Of a stretch of DNA of 64,000 bases, positions 1 through 7,168 are shown one piece after another. The position numbers and the translations under genes were made by a program. The DNA comes from Xenorhabdus budapestensis. Its GTDB lineage: Bacteria; Pseudomonadota; Gammaproteobacteria; Enterobacterales; Enterobacteriaceae. Under the pieces are notes generated by a model. The model searched no databases. It had not been told where the DNA came from and worked only from the letters and a program-made list of their open reading frames with translations. Positions within the stretch are counted from its first letter, which is position 1, and each line of letters starts with the position of its first letter. The stretch spans positions 1 through 64,000 of the forward strand of contig NZ_NIBS01000014.1 of assembly GCF_002632465.1 (NCBI RefSeq). The letters run 5' to 3'.

Positions 1-55
1 TCATAAATTTCAATTTCATTTCATTTTTATCACTTTTATTGAGTGAGGATTAGCG

Positions 56-1195
56 ATGCAAAAAATCGGTGATATTACGAACACCGCAGACAGTAACGGT
101 GAACACACCAACGGGAATGTCGCAGCGGGTATACCGCCGACTACTGTAGAAGCAGCGTGGTTTAATACCTTGCAACGGGAAATGATTAACGTGTTGCTGA
201 AAGCCGGAATGAAGCCGGATAAGACCAATGACGCCCAGTTGTCTGAGGCAATAGGAAAATTGGTATCTGATTCTCAGGTGGCATTGACTGACAGTTTCGG
301 CCAATCCGGTTCACTGGCCGCCAGTCAGAAATTAGTGACCCATGCCAACGACAACGCCAACAGTCGGCTCGACAAAGCGCAGAACGGGGCGGATATCCCG
401 GATAAGAATACGTTCATTAACAATCTTGGGCTGCGGGATACGGTCAATCAGGTGAAAAATGCGGTTCCGACAAGTCGGAAAATTAACAATAAACCGTTAA
501 CGGGCGATATTACATTGATGGCCGGGGATGTGCATGCTTATCCGACCCCGGCTTATTCTGATGGCCTGCCTAGTGATAATTATATCGGCCCCTTTTTAGG
601 TGGACCCAGCGTGGGATGGGCTAAAGGGGTTAGTATTGGCACCCGTGGCGGCGATATCGGGCAAATTTGGATTGATTCAGGAGCGACATTACATACGCGA
701 TATTTAAATAAAGGTAACGGTGTTACCCAGCAGCGAATAGTGAGTATTCCCATTGGTGCCATCATTGAGTGGCAATCTGAAGCCTCAATACCTGACGGAT
801 TTATGGAAAATAACGGACGGGAATTTGATAAAACCCGATACCCGGACTTATCAAAAGTGTTTCCCAGCGGGCGATTGCCTGATGACCGGGGCTTATTTAA
901 ACGTGGATTGGATACCATGGGGGGGGTAAGCCGGGGGCTCGATCCGGGACGTAAATTGGGTACGGTTCAGGACGATGCTATACGAAATATCACAGGGGGT
1001 TTTGGCTCGCCAACAACCGAAGGTGGGAATTTTGGTGATGGCGCATTTTCTGTCAAAGTAGGATATGGCGGGCGTCAGGCAGGGGCTGGGGGTAACTATG
1101 TTTCATATAGATTTGATGCATCCCGCGTCGTTCCTACGGCAAACGAAAACAGACCTGTTAACAAATCCGTTATTTATATTACGAGAGTATTCTAA
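56..1195 (+). CDS. Phage tail fibre / tail collar protein
   Basis: This is a 379-residue structural protein of a contractile or long-tailed phage, or of a phage-tail-like bacteriocin, and probably sits at the receptor-binding tip. The N-terminus (MQKIGDITNTADSNGEHTNG, then PPTTVEAAWFNTLQREM) is the usual start of enterobacterial tail fibre proteins. Around residues 240-290 there is a tail-collar domain (IGAIIEWQSEASIPDGF, then NGREFDKTRYPDL and LPDDRGLFKRGLD). The C-terminal 90 residues are Gly-rich and end in VIYITRVF, as fibre tips do. The start is ATG with AGTGAGG upstream. Its stop overlaps the next gene as TAATG, so the two are coupled. It is short for a complete fibre and lacks the long shaft of P2 gpH, so it may be a small fibre or the distal part of a modular one. 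Confidence 0.85.
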   Translation: MQKIGDITNTADSNGEHTNGNVAAGIPPTTVEAAWFNTLQREMINVLLKAGMKPDKTNDAQLSEAIGKLVSDSQVALTDSFGQSGSLAASQKLVTHANDNANSRLDKAQNGADIPDKNTFINNLGLRDTVNQVKNAVPTSRKINNKPLTGDITLMAGDVHAYPTPAYSDGLPSDNYIGPFLGGPSVGWAKGVSIGTRGGDIGQIWIDSGATLHTRYLNKGNGVTQQRIVSIPIGAIIEWQSEASIPDGFMENNGREFDKTRYPDLSKVFPSGRLPDDRGLFKRGLDTMGGVSRGLDPGRKLGTVQDDAIRNITGGFGSPTTEGGNFGDGAFSVKVGYGGRQAGAGGNYVSYRFDASRVVPTANENRPVNKSVIYITRVF

Positions 1196-1815
1196 TGACA
1201 AAATATACAACAAATATTCAAATGGCTGAATTTGATGAAAATGGATTGGCCATTGTTGAAGGCTGGGCTGAAGTTTACCTCTGCCATTCCCAAACCCGTG
1301 AGTTTTTGGGTAAATCGTATGATCGTGTGCCGCGTGGATTTTCTGTTGTCGCGGATGCGTATTTGGATGCACCAGAGTTACCCAAATCCGATGATATTGC
1401 CGTCTGTCGTGCTCCTGATGGTAAATCTTGGGTACATATTCCTGATTACCGGGGGAAAACGGTTTACTATACTGAAACGCGGCAAGAAACAGAGATTGAC
1501 TATATCGGGGAACTGAAACCGGAACATACCCTGCTGCCCCCCGGAACTGAGTTTGATAAATGGGATGGCAAAAAGTGGGTCACAGACACCACCGCACAGC
1601 ATCAACATGCCGTACAGCAGGCTGAAAGCCAGCGGCAATCGTTGCTGCATGAAGCTGAGGAAAGAATAAGACAGCTTGAACGCAGAAAACGACTGGAAAT
1701 GGCGACAGAACAAGAAATCGCGTTATTGCGGGAATGGGAAATCTACAGTGTCAAATTGACCGATATAGATATTTCCACTGCCCCCGATATCGCATGGCCG
1801 GAACCGCCGAAGTGA
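1195..1815 (+). CDS. Tail fibre assembly protein (Tfa / Caudo_TAP family)
   Basis: This 206-residue protein is of the Tfa family, chaperones that help the tail fibre fold and trimerise and may stay at its tip. It starts inside the stop codon of the fibre gene (TAATG), the standard fibre-tfa arrangement. The N-terminal part has the Tfa pattern EVYLCHSQTREFLG and the middle has KSWVHIPDYRGKTVYYTETR and LPPGTEFDKWDGKKWV. The C-terminal part is a charged helix (QQAESQRQSLLHEAEERI) ending in PDIAWPEPP. Length and layout are normal for the family. A hairpin with GC-rich arms follows the stop. Confidence 0.88.
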   Translation: MTKYTTNIQMAEFDENGLAIVEGWAEVYLCHSQTREFLGKSYDRVPRGFSVVADAYLDAPELPKSDDIAVCRAPDGKSWVHIPDYRGKTVYYTETRQETEIDYIGELKPEHTLLPPGTEFDKWDGKKWVTDTTAQHQHAVQQAESQRQSLLHEAEERIRQLERRKRLEMATEQEIALLREWEIYSVKLTDIDISTAPDIAWPEPPK

Positions 1816-1818
1816 GGA

Positions 1819-1834
1819 GGGGGCTTAATGCCCC
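1819..1834 (+). terminator. Hairpin after the tail-fibre pair
   Basis: GGGGGC and GCCCC arms around a TTAAT loop lie 4 bases after the tfa stop and are followed by TATCTTCATT. The T-tract is weak, so this could be a terminator or only a 3'-protecting hairpin. Confidence 0.45.
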
Positions 1835-1872
1835 TATCTTCATTCAATAAATAGCCAATAGGTGAGATTAGC

Positions 1873-1988
1873 GGGTAGTTGGGTGGATTGGGGGAATTGT
1901 GGGCAGATGTTGGGGGGCTTGGTGTGGGATGTGAGGCTGGTGTTGAATTGTCTGGATAGGTGGGGTGAGAACAGGGGCGGTGTGCCCC
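1873..1988 (+). other. G-rich non-coding tract
   Basis: No gene is seen between tfa and the Abi gene. The plus strand carries runs of three to six G at 1873-1875, 1881-1883, 1890-1894, 1901-1903, 1912-1917 and 1926-1928, spaced 5 to 8 bases, which fits a G-quadruplex pattern. A hairpin (GGGGC, GGTGT, GCCCC) follows at 1974-1988. The composition differs strongly from its AT-rich surroundings. It could be a decayed end of a tail-fibre cassette. Confidence 0.5.
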
Positions 1989-2052
1989 TAATGGGGGGAG
2001 AAAGATTTGAGGTTATAGTAATAAAAAACTAAAAGAAAGTTGACGCTATTCT

Positions 2053-3039
2053 TCATGCATCTTTTTTGCTTAACTCTAAAAAATGCTGTGGTAAACAATC
2101 ATTATCTGGGAATCCCATGGATTTTAAGTAACAACCAGGAAGGTTTGGTTTTTTACTGATTAATTCCGCTACGTTATTAAGCCAATCTGAGCCTGGTCCA
2201 ATATTTTTAATAAGGAACCATAATACAGTAATCATGCCGTACATTTTATTATACGCAGATTCTTGTAGATTTAATGCATTAAAGTATTCGTGATCTAGTT
2301 CTTTCAGCTTTGGCTCATTGTTTTTATTCCATATCCTTGAATGGTGGGCGCATCTATTTCTTAATACGTTCATTGCACTCAACCAATTTCTTAGGATGGG
2401 GCCATTACCTTTAGAAATTCCCAATTTACTCAGAATAGTATCCTGATGCTTCCCGTTTAACATAGCGTAATATTTGGACATTAGACCAAAATCCCACGTT
2501 TCGACAACAACCCAAAAAGGAATTCCCTCGTATTCTGCTTTATGCCACTTGATAAAATCATCTTTGCTGGATTCTATTTTGCTATCTTGCTTGTCCATCC
2601 ATTTTTTTCTTGGGCTGGGTTTATTTGTATCTTTTTTATTTTCTAGTTGGCTAGGATTTATATGTTTATCGTGGCGATATGATAACGGATGAATGGCACC
2701 CATTTCATGGGCGATGATAGAGCGGATGAATACTTCAATTCTTTCTAAGGCATCCATCATAAGCAGACGCATTCTTTTGTCAAAAAGATATAAATCGTAT
2801 ACATCCCTAAAACACGTTTCAGGGAGGAATTTATTATCTTTTTTTGTTTTTCCATTTTCTTCCTGTACCGTGATCTGACAAGGAAACCAGAAACCGGACA
2901 GACGATAATATCCCACTTGACTGAGTTTTTTCTTTGCGTGTTCTCTATCGTTTATTGTCATCCCTCTGGATTCCAATAGGGCAATTAACTCATCATAGTT
3001 TTTATGGGCTTTCATTTGTCTCGACATAAACAGTTCCAT
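2053..3039 (-). CDS. Abi_2 (AbiD/AbiF-type) abortive-infection protein
   Basis: This 328-residue protein of the Abi_2 family is expected to be a defence or toxin protein that harms the host when phage infection is sensed. Near the start it has KAHKNYDELIALLESRGM, then QVGYYRLSGFWFP (the Y-R-L-S-G-F motif), YDLYLFDKRMRLLMMDALERIEVFIRS, FWVVVETWDFGLMSKYY and LSAMNVLRNRCAHHSRIWN. The RNxxAHHxRxWN motif is the R-x4-6-H type signature shared with HEPN ribonucleases. A start at M5 (3027) is equally possible. It is transcribed toward the phage genes. Upstream lie a perfect sigma70 promoter and a structured leader, annotated separately, which suggest control by a small RNA. Low GC content and island location fit horizontal transfer. 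The family call is firm; the activity is inferred. Confidence 0.85.
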   Translation of the reverse strand: MELFMSRQMKAHKNYDELIALLESRGMTINDREHAKKKLSQVGYYRLSGFWFPCQITVQEENGKTKKDNKFLPETCFRDVYDLYLFDKRMRLLMMDALERIEVFIRSIIAHEMGAIHPLSYRHDKHINPSQLENKKDTNKPSPRKKWMDKQDSKIESSKDDFIKWHKAEYEGIPFWVVVETWDFGLMSKYYAMLNGKHQDTILSKLGISKGNGPILRNWLSAMNVLRNRCAHHSRIWNKNNEPKLKELDHEYFNALNLQESAYNKMYGMITVLWFLIKNIGPGSDWLNNVAELISKKPNLPGCYLKSMGFPDNDCLPQHFLELSKKDA

Positions 3040-3044
3040 GTCTC

Positions 3045-3115
3045 AGATACAATAAGGCCCAGCCATAACCAATCCTTAACTATCAGGGATTGGCCAGGGG
3101 GCCGGGCTCGATTGC
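3045..3115 (-). ncRNA. Candidate abiF-type structured small RNA upstream of the Abi_2 gene
   Basis: On the minus strand, transcription from the promoter at 3121-3149 should start near 3115-3113, and the first ~70 nt fold well. CCAATCC and GGATTGG form a hairpin with an 11-nt loop (plus coordinates 3069-3093). GC-rich GCCC/GGGC segments flank it. GCAAT near the 5' end can pair with ATTGT near 3050. The RNA lies directly before the Abi_2 start codon. A conserved 'abiF RNA' motif in just this position is known from comparative RNA searches, and AbiF-RNA pairs have been described as toxin-antitoxin systems related to Cas13 ancestry (both from memory). Exact ends are estimated. Confidence 0.55.
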
Positions 3116-3120
3116 GGGCA

Positions 3121-3149
3121 ATTATAGAGATTTTATGGTTTGTTGTCAA
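3121..3149 (-). promoter_or_regulatory. Perfect consensus sigma70 promoter
   Basis: Read on the minus strand, TTGACA (3149-3144) is followed after exactly 17 bases by TATAAT (3126-3121). Both boxes are perfect consensus, which is rare for a protein gene but usual for strong small-RNA promoters. It points at the structured leader and Abi_2 gene. Confidence 0.8.
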
Positions 3150-3614
3150 TGCTGTATTATTTCCTTTTCCGATATAAAATTTCATATATTTTTTTATTTT
3201 GGTTTTTTATGCAAAATAAGAGATATTTTTCAGTTTTAATTTCTTTTTTTATGCTAGGGGTAATTATGCATTATCTAGATTAATCATGATTTCTATACTT
3301 GCGTCTCGCTGACTTTGTGCAGCATACCAATAACTTTTCCTAATATGTGATCAGAACTTCTTAATCTGTGACATGGGGTGAGAGCTAATTTGTAGGGCCG
3401 CAACAAAAAAGTATTCGTTAATTTAATGTTAATAAAATGTTATCATTTGGCGACTCGGAGCCGCTGCTTTTGTGGGGGAAGTGTCGGGGGTTGTTGACTC
3501 ACTGACGATGCATTTAGGCCACAGAGGGCTAAAAACTGAAACATTTTGATGCAGATAGATGCATTTTGATACACTCTGATGACTAATCAAACAAACTAAA
3601 TACAGTTTTTATTG
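3150..3614. other. AT-rich intergenic region without a gene
   Basis: Between the Abi_2 promoter and the Doc operon no open frame with a ribosome site is seen. The stretch near 3461-3500 has GC-rich pieces (CGGAGCCGCTGC, GTGTCGGGGG) unlike its surroundings, and GATGCA/GATGCATTTTGAT words recur at 3546-3575. Nothing specific can be named. Confidence 0.4.
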
Positions 3615-3631
3615 TTGAACCTTAGGTTCAA
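3615..3631. promoter_or_regulatory. 17-bp palindrome, candidate operator
   Basis: TTGAACCTTAGGTTCAA is a perfect inverted repeat around one central base, about 95 bases before the antitoxin start codon. Toxin-antitoxin operons are commonly autoregulated at such palindromes. A MerR-type site is another reading. Confidence 0.4.
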
Positions 3632-3667
3632 GTAGACTAATATCACCTCAAGGAATATTTATCAATG

Positions 3668-3699
3668 AGCTAAAACAAGTCGAATTTATAGTTTTAGCT
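3668..3699. promoter_or_regulatory. 9-bp inverted repeat before the toxin-antitoxin operon
   Basis: AGCTAAAAC (3668-3676) and GTTTTAGCT (3691-3699) form a perfect inverted repeat with a 14-base centre, ending 26 bases before the antitoxin ATG. It could be an operator for the antitoxin or a leader hairpin. Confidence 0.4.
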
Positions 3700-3725
3700 A
3701 TACTCATGTTTTAGAGGTTTCTCTT

Positions 3726-3902
3726 ATGAGTCAAGCACTTAAAAAGACAAATCGTCTTTGCATTCCACCTCGTGACAAAAGCAAACAAGCACCGCCGCGG
3801 GCTGCTAAAGGCGATGGATCTCATATTGATCAAATCAATAATGCTTTTGCATTTGGCTTTGCTCGCTATGATAAGGCGATGGAAGAACTATCAAAGGTGT
3901 AA
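3726..3902 (+). CDS. Putative antitoxin of the Doc pair
   Basis: This small basic protein of 58 residues starts at ATG 3726 with AGAGG eight bases upstream and stops four bases before the Doc gene. It begins MSQALKKTNRLCIPPRD and ends FGFARYDKAMEELSKV, a helical tail that could thread into the toxin. It is not obviously Phd- or YhfG-like, and I do not recognise the family. The role is inferred from position, size and coupling to the toxin: small antitoxin genes usually come first in such operons, and the upstream palindromes fit autoregulation. Confidence 0.6.
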   Translation: MSQALKKTNRLCIPPRDKSKQAPPRAAKGDGSHIDQINNAFAFGFARYDKAMEELSKV

Positions 3903-3906
3903 ATAA

Positions 3907-4371
3907 ATGTCTTCATGGGTTGCAGAATTTGTTGAAGGTGTGAATTATTTATCAGTTGATGACATCATTTATATAAACAAAACCCTAATTGAGCGACAAA
4001 CACCGAAAGAGATGATTAAAGTTCTAAAGCCAAACGAATTAGAATCATCTCAAGCTAGACCTAGTTTAGTTAAGTATTATGAACAAACAGATGACATGTT
4101 CAGGCTGACGTCTGTTTTGATTGATAGCTTAATACAGAACCATCCGTTTGCTAATGCTAACAAGCGAACAGCCATGATGTCAGGCTATATCTTTTTATTA
4201 ATTAATGGATATGAACTTACTGCCCCCAATGATGAAGTTGTTGAAATGGCTGTTGGATTGGCGGGAAAAGAATACTCTCTTGAAGAATTAGAAAATTGGT
4301 TGTTTCACTGGTCTAGGTCATACGATACTAGAGTTCTATGTTATCCATCACTAGATACTCTAATGAATTGA
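3907..4371 (+). CDS. Doc-type (Fic fold) toxin
   Basis: This 154-residue protein is of the death-on-curing branch of the Fic family. Doc inactivates EF-Tu by phosphorylation; other Fic proteins AMPylate targets. The core motif is HPFANANKRTAMMSGYIF, matching the Doc pattern HxFxxANKRTA, where the His is catalytic and the N-K-R binds phosphates. P1 Doc has Asp at the fifth motif position; here it is Asn, as in a number of Doc homologues. The early ARPSLVKYYEQTDDMFRLTSVLIDSLIQNHPF segment is typical. It is longer than P1 Doc (126 residues) by a C-terminal tail. It follows the putative antitoxin by four bases and is closed by a strong terminator. Confidence 0.85.
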   Translation: MSSWVAEFVEGVNYLSVDDIIYINKTLIERQTPKEMIKVLKPNELESSQARPSLVKYYEQTDDMFRLTSVLIDSLIQNHPFANANKRTAMMSGYIFLLINGYELTAPNDEVVEMAVGLAGKEYSLEELENWLFHWSRSYDTRVLCYPSLDTLMN

Positions 4372-4412
4372 ATGATGCGAATTCATCTTGATTAAATCAT
4401 GAAATTCTAATT

Positions 4413-4433
4413 AACCCGCTTCGGCGGGTTTTT
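4413..4433 (+). terminator. Rho-independent terminator of the Doc operon
   Basis: AACCCGC, loop TTC, GGCGGGTT followed by TTT: a strong stem with a T-run 42 bases after the doc stop codon. Confidence 0.85.
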
Positions 4434-4639
4434 CATTTAAGTAACATTCCCCCGCTTCCCAATCCCTTGATCCCCTTAATTTCCGGTTCTGTGACATAAT
4501 CACGTAAAATCAATGCATTACATAAAGATGAGATTTTTCACCTTTTAACTTCTGCATGGTGCAGGTATCGTTCTGTTTCAAGCGGAGCGATTAGATACCG
4601 TTCACTGCCGTCATTTGAAATCGCAGCAGTGTACTTGTT

Positions 4640-5616
4640 TAACTTTATTCTGTGGAAATTAACTATAGGGATTCCTCCAGTTTAAGGAGTCCTATTGTCG
4701 AGGTCATTATCTCAGTGACCTCGAAGAATACCGTGGTCCTCACTTTGGCTGGTCACTCAGCGAAACTTTTCGCTCAGTTCCAATCGGACAAATTTTGGGT
4801 TGATCACGCCAATTGGGATTTGAAAGCCCATTTAAGTGGGAATGCCCACTTTGACGATAACTCATTGATATTAAATCAAGCTGCAAATATGCAGTCTGCT
4901 TGTATTTTAACCACCAGACTTATTGTCGGTTGGTTACCTCGTTGCATAGAGCAAGAACTGCCCCTCTTTAAGAGGTTCAGTTTGAGTACCGACAATATTG
5001 AAAGGAATATCGATATCCTCTGTGAGCCAAAGTGAGGACCTCGGAAGAATCAATGAGTTAATCAACTATGGTGAAGATCACCACGGTTGCCACTGGTTAT
5101 TGCTTCCGTGAGCGTGGTACAGATGGTACAGTTATTTCGTGTTTTTTTCGTTATAGCGTGATTTTGAATAAATTTGCTAAGTCTCTATTGTGAAAATCAC
5201 AACGCAGGTGGGCTTGAGTTTAAGCCGTCATAGTAAAATCCTTATAAAACAACATGGTCAAAATCGTGACCATCTTTAAGGTGTGATATTCCACCTTGGG
5301 TATTGTGATTTCCGCAATACCTTTTAACTATTTGATGTTCAATCAAGCTGCAAATATGCAGCTTGGTCATAGTTTGAGCATTGAGAATATCGGTAGGCAA
5401 AAAGAAAAGGATAGCACGGCGAATGCTACCCTTTGGCGTAAAGCACATTTGCTTTACAAGATAAATCAATTAGTTACCCGTAATCCAAATCTGGTTTACG
5501 AAGAATTACAACAACTTAAGAGGCAACCCTCTTTAAGAGGTGTGGTTAGTTATTACTCAATCAACTTACCATCTTTAAGAGGGGGAGTGAACCAAGTCAA
5601 TATTATTGACTTGGTT
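4640..5616. repeat. Dense array of short hairpins (P4-satellite-like region)
   Basis: About a kilobase is packed with perfect or near-perfect inverted repeats. Examples are TCGAGGTCA/TGACCTCGA at 4698-4724, AGCGAAA/TTTCGCT at 4759-4774, CCTCTT/AAGAGG near 4971-4983 and TTGTGA/TCACAA near 5188-5202. Others are TGGTCA/TGACCA near 5255-5272, CAAGCTGCA/TGCAGCTTG near 5344-5365, GTAAAGCA/TGCTTTAC near 5439-5458 and a 13-bp stem with a one-base centre at 5590-5616. The word ATCAAGCTGCAAATATGCAG occurs twice (about 4875 and 5342). Open frames through it are mostly low-quality. Structured regions with Icd/Ash-like small frames are known from P4-type satellite immunity loci, but this assignment is an inference. 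Confidence 0.5.
4652..5035 (+). CDS. Uncertain small ORF in the hairpin array (Icd/Ash-like?)
   Basis: This is an open frame of 127 codons with no convincing ribosome site. It contains NQAANMQSACILTTRLIVGW and WLPRCIEQELPLFKRF, reminiscent of small P4-satellite proteins (Icd-like cell-division inhibitor/Ash). AANMQ also appears in a second frame at about 5346 because the underlying DNA hairpin is repeated. That means the similarity may reflect repeated DNA, not protein selection. Much of the frame crosses stem-loops. It is given as a possible gene only. Confidence 0.3.
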   Translation: MEINYRDSSSLRSPIVEVIISVTSKNTVVLTLAGHSAKLFAQFQSDKFWVDHANWDLKAHLSGNAHFDDNSLILNQAANMQSACILTTRLIVGWLPRCIEQELPLFKRFSLSTDNIERNIDILCEPK

Positions 5617-5618
5617 AG

Positions 5619-5849
5619 TTATTGCTCAGATGATGCTTTGGTTTTGCGTTGCTGGAGTTCTTCCTGTGCAACACTGATAAGTAATCTTATTTCTTCATTG
5701 ACTTTTGTACCGATTTCTTCGACTCGGGCAAGGGCATCAAGGGACGAGAGTAGTGGATCTTTACAGTTGCCCTCACTTTGGTAATAGCTCTTTGATGATA
5801 GGCACCATTTAATGGTATTGAATAAGTGCAATATTAAAATTAAACGCAA
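5619..5849 (-). CDS. Small helical protein, third in the Panacea operon (uncertain)
   Basis: This open frame of up to 76 residues lies downstream of, and overlaps by ten bases, the candidate toxin gene on the same strand. The first 30 residues look non-coding. The part from EGNCKDPLLSSLDALARVEE through KVNEEIRLLISVAQEELQQR is a plausible amphipathic helix protein of the kind seen in prophages. Within the open frame, the available start is TTG at 5849; no in-frame ATG or GTG precedes the good part and no ribosome site is clear. I do not recognise it. It could be a decayed or translationally coupled gene. Confidence 0.4.
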   Translation of the reverse strand: MRLILILHLFNTIKWCLSSKSYYQSEGNCKDPLLSSLDALARVEEIGTKVNEEIRLLISVAQEELQQRKTKASSEQ

Positions 5850-6244
5850 TATTTAGTGTAGAACTTTCTTACTTTGGGCTTTACGTGAGGGGAAGTATTA
5901 AATCCGTTCAGTATTCTATCAAACACATCATTACGGCAGGGTTCTGATACTCTGATATCACCAGCAATGACTTGACTTGTCACTGTATCAACTCCCAGTA
6001 TCTCAGCTTTTTTATAAAGAATATAACTATCATGCTTTACAAAAGGATGATCGCCAACACTTAAAATACAGGTGTTGTCATATTCAATATCGGAATAAAT
6101 AGTGGTTAAATTAACAGCAAGAAAACATTCTTTGGTAAGTTGAGGGTAAAGCACGGGATCACTACAAATAAAGAACAAATGTTCCTTCGCACCTGTAAGC
6201 AACATTATGGTTCCCTTTTTAACAGGTGCAAAGTTAATTGTCAT
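5840..6244 (-). CDS. Candidate toxin partner of the Panacea antitoxin
   Basis: This 134-residue small soluble protein has its ATG overlapping the stop of the upstream SocA-like gene as ATGA, so the two are translationally coupled. It starts MTINFAPVKKGTIMLLTGAK and has SVGDHPFVKHDSYILYKKAE in the middle, with the Gly-Asp-His-Pro-Phe core. I associate this pattern with small uncharacterised proteins found beside Panacea genes. No catalytic site is obvious; it may be a small beta-barrel. The toxin role is inferred purely from context: Panacea-domain antitoxins neutralise many unrelated toxins encoded next to them. Confidence 0.6.
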   Translation of the reverse strand: MTINFAPVKKGTIMLLTGAKEHLFFICSDPVLYPQLTKECFLAVNLTTIYSDIEYDNTCILSVGDHPFVKHDSYILYKKAEILGVDTVTSQVIAGDIRVSEPCRNDVFDRILNGFNTSPHVKPKVRKFYTKYCV

Positions 6245-6801
6245 ACTAATCCGCTAATAACCCGATCTAGTTCGTTTTGTTCTCGCATCCTGTTTGCAAG
6301 TTGTATCGCAACTTCATTTGATTTTCCAAGGGCAAAGAAAACGTTTTTTGGGTCGATCGGGTATGAACCACCGTGAGGATCGATCCACTCAGGGCAATGC
6401 GAGTGCGTGTAGTCCCTTATCTCCCATTGTGTCATATAACCGTATTCTGAATAAACGCCATTCAGAACAGCAAGCTCAGCATCTGTTAATTCGTCATATT
6501 CATCGCGCTCAACTGATGGTAGCTTTGTCTCCAGTTCATAATTACTAGCGCCAGCAATCCACCTTCCCCAGCCCTCATCTGAACCTTGGCTAGAGCCATT
6601 CATTAAATCGAGTGAATATGAAAGTACGGGTCCGTGAGGCATAGATACCATACGGTCACCACTGATTGACTCCCCGTATTTCCTCATATGCTCCCTGTCA
6701 GATAGATACATGAGCTTCATGAGTTTCAGGTATGCCATGCGCCCGCCACCTTTCGATAACAGGTACGCAGCCATTTGGGCTACTTTTATTTCGCAAAACA
6801 T
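6241..6801 (-). CDS. Panacea-domain (SocA-like, DUF4065) antitoxin
   Basis: This 186-residue protein has a typical Panacea/SocA start (VAQMAAYLLSKGGGRMAYLK then LMKLMYLSDREHMRKYGES) and the conserved SGDRMVSMPHGPVLSYSLDL. Further on are LTDAELAVLNGVYSEYGYMT and REYT-like HSHCPEW segments. In Caulobacter SocA hands the toxin SocB to ClpXP; other Panacea proteins bind and neutralise diverse toxins. The start at 6801 is chosen because GGAGG lies five bases before it, while the longer frame to 6813 has none. A 17-bp palindrome sits just upstream and may be its operator. The downstream gene overlaps by four bases. Confidence 0.82.
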   Translation of the reverse strand: MFCEIKVAQMAAYLLSKGGGRMAYLKLMKLMYLSDREHMRKYGESISGDRMVSMPHGPVLSYSLDLMNGSSQGSDEGWGRWIAGASNYELETKLPSVERDEYDELTDAELAVLNGVYSEYGYMTQWEIRDYTHSHCPEWIDPHGGSYPIDPKNVFFALGKSNEVAIQLANRMREQNELDRVISGLV

Positions 6802-6822
6802 AGAAACCTCCAATGAATCCGT

Positions 6823-6839
6823 GTTATCAAATTGATAAC
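6823..6839. promoter_or_regulatory. 17-bp palindrome upstream of the Panacea gene
   Basis: GTTATCAAATTGATAAC is a perfect inverted repeat with one central base, 21 bases before the antitoxin ATG. Outer CCGTG/CACGG words extend the symmetry. It is likely an autoregulatory operator or leader hairpin overlapping the promoter. Confidence 0.5.
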
Positions 6840-7117
6840 TCTCACGGAGGAGTATATCTTAAGGCGTGAATATTCTCTATTATTTCTGTCTTTTTTGAGA
6901 CATTTTACACCTAATTTTCTTCATAAAATACACATAATAAATTGATTTGTAAGATAAAAATAAATACATTGCAAATGTCATTTTTTTGTGATTTTCAGGG
7001 TTTATTAACACCACACCCTAACCTATTCCTGCCACCCCAGAATTATTTTCTCTGAGGTGGTGATCCGTTCCCCGATTTCAAATCAGACAAATTTTTATCT
7101 GGTTCCCACATGTTAAA
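6840..7117. other. Intergenic region between Panacea operon and integrase
   Basis: No gene is seen. A hairpin formed by CACCCCAGA and TCTGAGGTG (about 7034-7061) is the only clear structure. The stretch 6890-7010 is very AT-rich. It may carry the promoter for the Panacea operon near 6845-6855. Confidence 0.4.
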
Positions 7118-7133
7118 GGGCAGATTTCTGCCC
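7118..7133 (-). terminator. Terminator downstream of the integrase
   Basis: GGGCAGA and TCTGCCC arms with a two-base loop, followed on the minus strand by TTT, 36 bases after the integrase stop. This is a fair terminator for the minus-strand gene. Confidence 0.55.
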
Positions 7134-7168
7134 TATAGTGATAGTAGTTTTGCTAATCTAGCTGGTTA

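Noticed and set aside
5296..5784. 162-codon plus-strand frame through the hairpin array
   Set aside because: It crosses several perfect stem-loops, has no ribosome site and its second half is the antisense of a better minus-strand frame. The AANMQ similarity comes from the duplicated DNA hairpin.
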